Of a stretch of 38,527 nucleotides of DNA, positions 33,439 to 38,527 are shown piece by piece; the first letter of the stretch is position 1, and each line of letters starts with the position of its first letter. This stretch comes from Verrucomicrobiota bacterium (GTDB taxonomy: Bacteria > Verrucomicrobiota > Verrucomicrobiia > Limisphaerales > SIBE01). Both the position numbers and the translations under genes were made by a program. The DNA lies in assembly GCA_016871535.1 (NCBI GenBank), contig VHCZ01000029.1, forward strand, positions 1 through 38,527, read 5' to 3'. The notes under the pieces are model-generated. The model saw only the letters and a list, made by a program, of their open reading frames with translations, ran no database searches and was not told where the DNA came from.

Positions 33439-34389
33439 TCAGCTTTCTGCCTTCCAGTTCCTCAGCGCGTGCTCCAGCGCTTCTTCAACCGGTCGCATCT
33501 TCACGCCGGCCCCCAGCAGCTTCCGTGTGTCCATAACGCAGTTGGACCGCGGGGTCCGGGCCGCGAACTGATAGAACTCCTCGTCGCTCGCCCAGAACTC
33601 GAAGGAGCGATTGGGCTGAAGGATCTGCTGAATCATCTCCACCACGCGCCGGGTCGTCGTGAAACCCGGATTCGTCACGTTGTACGTCCCGAACGGCGCG
33701 CGCAGTTTCCATAAATCCAGGCACGCGTGGACGAAGTCCGCGCGGTGCGAAATGGAGTTTGTGTTGTCATAGACCTTTTTGTAGCGCTGCACCTTGCTCA
33801 GGTAGTTTCGGGCATTGTCAAACTCGTCGAACGGGATGCGCAACCGCCAGATGTAACACTGGCCCACGCCGGCGATCGCTTCCTCGGCCAACGCTTTGGT
33901 GCCGCTGTAAAAGCTGCATGGCGGATTCCGGAATGTGAAGTTGGTTTCGTCGGTTTCGGAGAAACCCTGGACGGACTCCGGATGCTGTTCGACGCGCGAG
34001 CGCACCTCGGGCCGGATCAAGTCCTTTTCCACTGCCAGCGACGTTCCGTGTTTTAATTTCGCGCCGTCATAGATGCACCCGGACGACACGTGTCCCCACG
34101 GGATCCCCGTGGCGGCGCAAGCGTGCGCGATCGTTTGCGGAAGGAGCGTGTTCCCCGCGAGCGTGTCGGCGCGGGCTGTCTCGCAGGCATCGACGTTGGG
34201 TTTGCCCGTGTAGCCTGCGGCGTTGATGAGGAAACTCGGCTTTTGCGTCCTCAGGAAATTCAACAGCGTCTCGAACTGCGTGTAATCCACTTCTTTTCGC
34301 GAAAGTCCGATGAAGGGAAGGCCGCGCTGCGTGAGGCTCCGTGCGAAAGCTCGGCCGATATAGCCGGTCGCGCCTAACAAAACGATCAT
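33439..34389 (-). CDS. NAD-dependent sugar-nucleotide reductase/epimerase (RmlD/SDR-like)
   Basis: A 316-residue extended short-chain dehydrogenase. The start at 34389 gives MIVLLGATGYIGRAF with the GxxGxxG nucleotide motif at residues 6-12. INAAGYTGKPNVDACE and HVSSGCIYDG, followed by the YxxxK catalytic pair in FYSGTKALAEE, mark it as related to dTDP-4-dehydrorhamnose reductase and dTDP-sugar epimerases. SISHRADFVHACLDL and the NVTNPGFTTTRRVVEMI region form the substrate-binding half. It follows rfbA by 31 bases. The exact sugar product is not known. Confidence 0.85.
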   Translation of the reverse strand: MIVLLGATGYIGRAFARSLTQRGLPFIGLSRKEVDYTQFETLLNFLRTQKPSFLINAAGYTGKPNVDACETARADTLAGNTLLPQTIAHACAATGIPWGHVSSGCIYDGAKLKHGTSLAVEKDLIRPEVRSRVEQHPESVQGFSETDETNFTFRNPPCSFYSGTKALAEEAIAGVGQCYIWRLRIPFDEFDNARNYLSKVQRYKKVYDNTNSISHRADFVHACLDLWKLRAPFGTYNVTNPGFTTTRRVVEMIQQILQPNRSFEFWASDEEFYQFAARTPRSNCVMDTRKLLGAGVKMRPVEEALEHALRNWKAES

Positions 34390-34420
34390 AAGGTTCAGGA
34401 AAGATGACTTGAGGATTGAA

Positions 34421-35305
34421 TCAACGCCCCTCCGCCAGCCGTCTGGCTTCGGCAACAACTTCGTTCAAGTATTCCCGGTATTCACAATTCGGCATCCGGT
34501 CGGTCAACGCCGCGAGTTGATCCAGCGAAAGAAACCCGCGGAGAAACGCCGCTTCTTCCGGGCAACCGATCTTGATCCCTTGCCGTTTCTCGATGGTCTG
34601 CACAAATGCCGAAGCTTCGTGCAAACTGCTGCTGGTGCCGGCGTCCAGCCAGGCGAAGCCGCGGCTCAACCGATAAACCCGCAACTGCCCGCGCTGGAGA
34701 TATTCCACGTTCACGTCGGTGATTTCGAGTTCGCCCCGCGCGGAGGGTTTCAAGGCTTTGGCCACCGCCACGACGTGATTGTCGTAGAGATAGAGGCCCG
34801 GCACCGCGTAATTGCTCTTGGGCTGCCTGGGTTTCTCCTCGATGGAGATCGCATGACCGTCGGCATCGAATTCCACCACGCCGTATCGTTCCGGGTCGTG
34901 GACGTGGCAGCCAAAGACGCAGGCGCCTTTGCGGAAATCCACGAACGCCTGGCGGAATTCGTTCCCGCCGTAGAAAATGTTGTCGCCCAGGATCAGCACC
35001 ACCGAGCTGTCGCCGATAAACGAATCGGCAATCAGAAACGCCTGCGCGATGCCGCCCGGCCGCGGTTGCTCGCGATACTCAATGGACAAGCCCCACGCGG
35101 CGCCGTCGCCGAGCAACTGGCGGTATCGCGGGAGGTCGTGCGGCGTCGAGATCAGGCACAACTCGCGAACGCCGTTTTCGATCAGCGTGGTCAACGGATA
35201 ATAGACCATCGGCTTGTCGTACACGGGCTGGAGTTGTTTGCTCGCCACCTGCGTCAGCGGATACAACCGCGAGCCGGCGCCCCCGGCCAGGATAATGCCT
35301 TTCAT
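34421..35305 (-). CDS. rfbA: Glucose-1-phosphate thymidylyltransferase
   Basis: A 294-residue enzyme that makes dTDP-glucose from glucose 1-phosphate and dTTP. Start ATG 35305 gives MKGIILAGGAGSRLYPLTQV, the classical nucleotide-binding signature; the longer frame to 35347 has no family sequence. LILGDNIFYG, VVEFDADGHAISIEEKP and ELEITDVNVEYLQRGQL carry the metal and sugar ligands. The length is normal. It is first in the minus-strand set with the reductase and the DegT aminotransferase. A 4,6-dehydratase (rmlB) is not in the window and must be elsewhere. Confidence 0.94.
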   Translation of the reverse strand: MKGIILAGGAGSRLYPLTQVASKQLQPVYDKPMVYYPLTTLIENGVRELCLISTPHDLPRYRQLLGDGAAWGLSIEYREQPRPGGIAQAFLIADSFIGDSSVVLILGDNIFYGGNEFRQAFVDFRKGACVFGCHVHDPERYGVVEFDADGHAISIEEKPRQPKSNYAVPGLYLYDNHVVAVAKALKPSARGELEITDVNVEYLQRGQLRVYRLSRGFAWLDAGTSSSLHEASAFVQTIEKRQGIKIGCPEEAAFLRGFLSLDQLAALTDRMPNCEYREYLNEVVAEARRLAEGR

Positions 35306-35360
35306 TGCGCGGAATCCTAAGAAGCCTGGGAACGTCAGAAAAGCCAAATGCGAGGCTTCC

Positions 35361-35465
35361 CATGAACCTCACGGTAGGGCGAGCCTGTCCCCAGCGAGCC
35401 GGTCTGGACGTGCTCCACTCACATCGAGCGGCTCGCCGGGACGGACTCGCCTTACCGGGTTCATT
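35361..35465. repeat. Palindromic repeat family R1, copy C (inverted)
   Basis: CCATGAACCTCACGGTAGGG at the left and CTCGCCTTACCGGGTTCATT at the right frame this copy, in the opposite orientation to the other three. It lies upstream of rfbA. The remaining part of 35306-35596 contains related CATGGCGCTTTCCATG-like short pieces but no gene. Confidence 0.88.
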
Positions 35466-35596
35466 GGCCATGAGCAGGTCCGATAGGCACAGGGAGCTTT
35501 CCGTGGGGATTCCCAACGGTTCATCAGCCGTGTACAGACCCGAAAGGAACATGGCGCTTTCCATGTCAGGTTCAATTCATTATTCTCCTCGGTGTC

Positions 35597-35824
35597 ATGA
35601 ACACGGAGCGCATTCGTAAAAGGCTGATCAACGGGTTTCGTCCTTTCGCCATTCACCTGTCCAGCGGCCGCAAATTCGTGGTGCCGTATCCGGAGTTCAT
35701 TATGGTCGGCAAAAGCGTCGTTGCAGTCCTGGGGAACGACGATTCCGTGACCACGATCGACGCGCTCCACATCGTGGCTGTCGAGGATTTGCCTCGTAAA
35801 CACCGGAAGCCAACAAAGTCCTGA
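35597..35824 (+). CDS. Small conserved hypothetical protein
   Basis: A 75-residue protein: MNTERIRKRLINGFRPFAIH then LSSGRKFVVPYPEFIMVGKS and VVAVLGNDDSVTTIDALHIV. The regular beta-strand pattern (LSSGRKFVVP / EFIMVGKSVVAVLG / VTTIDALHIVAVED) suggests a small beta-barrel. Similar short proteins of unknown function are, as far as I recall, common in Verrucomicrobiota and Planctomycetota. No ribosome binding site is clear. There is no evident operon partner. Confidence 0.65.
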   Translation: MNTERIRKRLINGFRPFAIHLSSGRKFVVPYPEFIMVGKSVVAVLGNDDSVTTIDALHIVAVEDLPRKHRKPTKS

Positions 35825-35854
35825 TTGCCCACAGTGGCCTGTGTTTGGGTTGGA

Positions 35855-36121
35855 ATGGCAAGCCTGAATAAGCCTGGTTTTCTCGTGTCCGCTTTGCCTC
35901 TCGCTTCCTGTCTCCTGGTGTGTCTGAGTTGCGCGGTCCACGCTGGCGGAACACTGAGAGAATTCTTCGATCGAAACTCGCACATTGCACCCCTGAATCC
36001 GGTAGGGACGCGTTCCACCGCGTTCCACCGCGTCCCTGATATTGTTTTTCGATCGTGGAGTAAAGTCAGGGACGGAGTGGTCCGCGTTTGGCGAAGCGGA
36101 CGTCTTTTCTGGGGAAACTGA
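35855..36121 (+). pseudogene. Orphan signal-peptide 5' fragment interrupted by R5
   Basis: From ATG 35855 the frame gives a good signal peptide (MASLNKPGFLVSALPLASCL then LVCLSCAVHAGG) and a short mature start (TLREFFDRNSHIAPLNP). At 36001 an R5 palindrome begins and the frame becomes Arg/Val-rich repeat translation until the stop at 36121. This looks like the beginning of an exported protein whose remainder was lost or shifted, possibly the original start of the chimeric gene at 36088. Confidence 0.4.
36001..36085. repeat. Palindromic repeat family R5, copy 2 with 10-base duplication
   Basis: Matches 3566-3650, with GGTAGGGACGCG at the left and TCAGGGACGGAGTGG at the right. A 10-base unit, CGTTCCACCG, is duplicated in the left arm. 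It separates an orphan signal peptide from the kinase fusion frame and gives that frame its TTG start. Confidence 0.85.
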
Positions 36122-37107
36122 TCGCGGGGCTTGGGAAAGCCCATCCGTCCGTACCCGGTTCGTGGGGAGGAGGCCTCACGCTCTCACCCGGTTCGAGTCC
36201 TGGAACGCTCCCCGGCCGCAGCCAGACCTGGGAAGGCGGCGGCAATTACGTCTGGGAAATCAACCATGCCGCCGGCACCGCAGGCGCTGATCCCGGCTGG
36301 GACTGGATCAACATCTCCGGCACACTCAGCATCCACTCGACTCCCTCCAACAAATTCAACATCAAGCTGACCACGCTCGCTCCGGACAACTCGGAGGGCG
36401 AAATGCATAATTTCAGCAAGCGCAGGAGTTACACCTGGACAATCGCCACGGCCAGCAGCGGAATATTCGGGTTCTCCGCTGATGCCTTCAACCTGGATGT
36501 GTCGGCATTCCGAAATTCGATGGACGGCGGCGCTTTCGGGATCGAGATCGCGGGCCACGATCTCAACGTGACGTTTTCGCCACGGCCTTCGCCGCAGGCG
36601 CGTTGGTGGGGCGAGTTGATGGTGAACCGCTGGATTCAGGCGGGCCTCGGTTTGGGCGGCCTGACCGTCGTCTTCAGCCTTTTCCTCTGGCGTATGCGCA
36701 CACTTCGCCGCATTCACGCGCTCGAACGGGAAAATGCCTTGAACCAGCAGCGCCACCAGATCGCCCGAGACCTCCATGACGAAATCGGCACCCGGCTCAC
36801 TCAGATTGCCCGCCTCTGCGAAACGGACCAACGAAGCGAGGCCTTGCACAACATCTTGAAACATGCCGAAGCCAGCCTCGTGGAAATGCGTGTGCGTGTG
36901 TCAGGAAGCGCCGTCGAACTTGGCATTCAGGACGACGGAAAAGGATTCGCGTCCGCGACCCTCAAGTCCAACGGCAACGGGTTGGCCAATATGCGCCAGC
37001 GTGTGGCGGAATTGGGCGGAACCTTCGCGCTGGAATCCGAACCTGGCCACGGCACGCATCTGCGCGTGAGCGTGCCTTTGCCGCCGGCTCATGCACGCGT
37101 CCCATGA
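36088..37107 (+). CDS. Chimeric histidine kinase: passenger-type domain, membrane helix, internally deleted kinase core
   Basis: A 339-residue frame (TTG start). Residues 32-165 resemble the final part of autotransporter-associated beta-strand proteins: LSPGSSPGTL, SQTWEGGGNYVWEIN, GWDWINISGTLSI, then DGGAFGIEIAGHDLNVTFSP. A membrane helix follows at about 182-200 (WIQAGLGLGGLTVVFSLFLW). The HisKA_3-type dimerisation helix is QIARDLHDEIGTRLTQIARL with phospho-acceptor His230. Directly after CETDQRS (244-250) comes the N-box ALHNILKHAEAS (Asn255), so about 80-100 residues of the second DHp helix and first ATPase strands appear deleted. The G1 box DDGKGF and G2 box GNGLANM are present. It probably pairs with the regulator at 37281; whether it is active is doubtful. 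Confidence 0.7.
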   Translation: MAKRTSFLGKLIAGLGKAHPSVPGSWGGGLTLSPGSSPGTLPGRSQTWEGGGNYVWEINHAAGTAGADPGWDWINISGTLSIHSTPSNKFNIKLTTLAPDNSEGEMHNFSKRRSYTWTIATASSGIFGFSADAFNLDVSAFRNSMDGGAFGIEIAGHDLNVTFSPRPSPQARWWGELMVNRWIQAGLGLGGLTVVFSLFLWRMRTLRRIHALERENALNQQRHQIARDLHDEIGTRLTQIARLCETDQRSEALHNILKHAEASLVEMRVRVSGSAVELGIQDDGKGFASATLKSNGNGLANMRQRVAELGGTFALESEPGHGTHLRVSVPLPPAHARVP

Positions 37108-37109
37108 AC

Positions 37110-37203
37110 CCCATCGCCGGTAGGGCGAGTCCGTCCCGGCGAGCCGCTCGACGTGCGTGGAACACATCCGACTCGGCTCGCTGGGGACAGGCTCGCCCTA
37201 CCG
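37110..37203. repeat. Palindromic repeat family R1, copy D
   Basis: Begins at CCATGAACCCCATCGCCGG and carries GGTAGGGCGAGTCCGTCCC and GGGACAGGCTCGCCCTACC arms. It starts at or next to the stop codon of the kinase gene and separates it from the response-regulator gene. Confidence 0.88.
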
Positions 37204-37280
37204 CAGGCGAGCGTTGAAGCGGCCGCGCCCATCCGCGCTATCCGCGGTTAAACCGCCAGTCGTACTTTCATCTGATTGCT

Positions 37281-37976
37281 TTGCCTTCTCAATTGGGCCA
37301 CCATGCGTGCGCCTTGAGCAGCATCAATCCAGAGCCACATGCCATCGGCCTGGCCTTTGTGGAGGACCACGCCGAGGAACGCGCCCGTCTGATCAAGCTC
37401 ATCAAAAACTCTCCCGGCCTTGAACTCGTGGCGGCCTGCGCAAGCGCTGAGGAAGCCCTGGCGATAATCCCTCCCCTGCGCCCGGAGGTCATCATCTTGG
37501 ATATTCAACTGCCCGGTCTTTCGGGCATTGATTGTGCCGCCCGGCTCGCGGCCACCTTGCCTTCGGCGCAAATCATGATGCTGACGGTGATCGAGGATCA
37601 CGAACGGCTTTTCCAGGCCCTGGCCGCCGGCGCATCCGGCTACTTGCTCAAGAAAACGCCGGGAACCAAAATCCTCGAAGCCATTCGGGAGTTGCATCAG
37701 GGCGGCGCGCCGATGTCCGGGCAAATCGCCCGGCAAGTCGTGGCGTTCTTTCAACCGCGCAAGACGGAGTATTCTGAAGCCGTCCGGCTTTCGCCCACCG
37801 AGGACACCATCCTCCGCTGCCTTGCCCAGGGACTTCTCTACAAAGAAATCGGCCAGCGGCTTGGCGTCCAGATGAGCACGGTGCGCACGCACATCTGGCA
37901 CATCTACCGCAAACTCCACGCGCGCAACCGGACCGAAGCTGTGCGGAAGGCGTTTCCCAATGGCCTGCCGCCGTAG
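37281..37976 (+). CDS. NarL/LuxR-type response regulator
   Basis: A 231-residue regulator. The receiver domain (about 20-137) has acidic residues Glu28-Asp29, phospho-acceptor Asp74 (IILDIQLPG), Thr102 and Lys124 (YLLKKTPG). The C-terminal LuxR-type helix-turn-helix spans about 169-226 (LSPTEDTILRCLAQGLLYKE then IGQRLGVQMSTVRTHIWHIY). The start is not certain: only TTG codons (37281, 37293, 37314) precede the domain, and the one at 37314 would give the more usual short N-terminus. It is the natural partner of the upstream kinase; this orphan-like pairing is inferred from order and family. An R3 repeat follows 5 bases after the stop. Confidence 0.9.
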   Translation: MPSQLGHHACALSSINPEPHAIGLAFVEDHAEERARLIKLIKNSPGLELVAACASAEEALAIIPPLRPEVIILDIQLPGLSGIDCAARLAATLPSAQIMMLTVIEDHERLFQALAAGASGYLLKKTPGTKILEAIRELHQGGAPMSGQIARQVVAFFQPRKTEYSEAVRLSPTEDTILRCLAQGLLYKEIGQRLGVQMSTVRTHIWHIYRKLHARNRTEAVRKAFPNGLPP

Positions 37977-37980
37977 GGCA

Positions 37981-38140
37981 GACGCTCAAAGCGTGTTTCG
38001 AAAATGCCTCTTGGGTGGAACAGGCCACTGGCCTGTTGTGGCAGGCTACCAGCCGGCTACCAGCCTGCCGCCATCTTCGGCGGCAGGTTGCCGCCGAAAA
38101 CGGGCTGGTAGCCCGTTCCACCCATTTCAAAATACGCCCT
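37981..38140. repeat. Palindromic repeat family R3, copy 2 (inverted)
   Basis: The reverse complement of 12311-12460 at high similarity: GCGTGTTTCGAAAATGCCTC, GGGTGGAACAGGCCACTGGC, GGCTACCAGCCGGCTACCAG and CCGCCGAAAACGGGCTGGTA. It begins a few bases after the response-regulator stop codon. Nothing else is seen in 37977-38187. Confidence 0.88.
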
Positions 38141-38187
38141 ATACGCCCTCAGTTGATTTCCCAATCCGTTTCCGCTACACGTAGCGT

Positions 38188-38496
38188 ATGGAAACAACAG
38201 TGAGCGGCCATGAAACCGCAATTTGGAGCCGCACAATCCAGCCTGAGAAAGGCGGCGTCACAATCAGCGGGGTGATCAGTGGCAGTGGTAACCTGGCTAT
38301 CTCTGGGTCTGACGGTCCCACGCTTTCAGGCAACAATACTTATTCAGGCTCTACTTCCGTTGGTAATGACCAGAACCTGACCGTTGGCCACGCCAATGCC
38401 TTAGAGCGTGTCCGAAAATTGCGCGGGGTCCTGCGGCGAGGGATTTTGGCTGTGGCCAAGGCGGCGAGGTCCGAGCATCCCCAACGCGGGCTGTAA
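38188..38496 (+). pseudogene. Autotransporter-associated beta-strand repeat fragment
   Basis: Residues about 20-70 give the classic repeat of autotransporter-associated surface proteins: GVTISGVISGSGNLAISGSD then GPTLSGNNTYSGSTSVGNDQ and NLTVGHANAL. There is no signal peptide (the N-terminus reads METTVSGHETAIW). After Ala-Leu the frame enters an R3-like edge (AGAGCGTGTCCGAAAAT at 38404) and becomes Arg-rich until the stop at 38496. It is therefore one repeat unit of a once larger surface protein, cut at its 3' end by an insertion. The kinase fusion upstream carries what looks like the tail of the same protein class. Confidence 0.6.
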
Positions 38497-38527
38497 GGAC
38501 CGAGCCAACGCAGGCCACGGACAAAAG

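Overview
The window looks like a chromosomal segment of a GC-rich bacterium of the Verrucomicrobiota (Limisphaerales/Pedosphaera-like). This is inferred from a giant ThuA/PVC-type dehydrogenase/HEAT/cytochrome c fusion, a sialidase next to a sialate O-acetylesterase, autotransporter-type beta-strand fragments, Uma2 remnants, few recognisable Shine-Dalgarno sites, and very many imperfect palindromic repeats between genes. No rRNA, tRNA, CRISPR array or intact insertion sequence was seen.

Layout. 1-890: the 5' end of a DUF4338/DruA-like gene runs off the left edge, followed by a frameshifted pseudogene. 893-5170 (minus): sialate O-acetylesterase, sialidase and an asparagine-synthetase-like protein without the N-terminal glutaminase part. 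5548-7244 (minus): a gene fragment and an aminopeptidase P. 7661-12139 (minus): one 1,492-residue exported fusion protein with a c-type haem site. 12456-14452 (minus): mazG and proB. 14652-17979 (plus): argB, argD, argF. 18176-21561 (minus): MFS transporter, a YafQ/RelE-type toxin-antitoxin pair and a Gfo/Idh/MocA oxidoreductase. 21838-22036: a collapsed Uma2 pseudogene. 22225-24832 (minus): argJ and argC. 24975-25814 (minus): rplM-rpsI with a terminator. 25898-27558 (minus): a sodium:solute symporter with an overlapping 52-residue membrane protein. 27854-30970 (plus): a LysM-like exported protein, a sigma-54 response regulator and an exported coiled-coil protein preceded by a candidate sigma-54 promoter. 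31766-32143: a VOC protein. 32272-35305 (minus): rfbA, a sugar-nucleotide reductase and a DegT aminotransferase, together a dTDP-sugar or amino-sugar route. 35597-38496: a small conserved protein, a chimeric histidine kinase, its likely NarL-type response regulator and a broken autotransporter-repeat fragment.

How genes work together. ArgJ, ArgB, ArgC, ArgD and ArgF give a cyclic ornithine route up to citrulline; argG and argH are not here. The clearest regulatory hypothesis is that the sigma-54 activator drives the adjacent exported coiled-coil gene.

The most unusual layer is structural. At least five unrelated families of 80-150 bp imperfect palindromes are scattered between genes, abut or supply stop codons, add spurious N-termini to open frames, and may resemble in-frame inserts inside argJ. 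At four further loci, degenerate 8-11 bp tandem arrays occur as inverted pairs, each locus with a different repeat unit. The kinase at 36088-37107 joins a passenger-type domain to a kinase core that has lost its central part.
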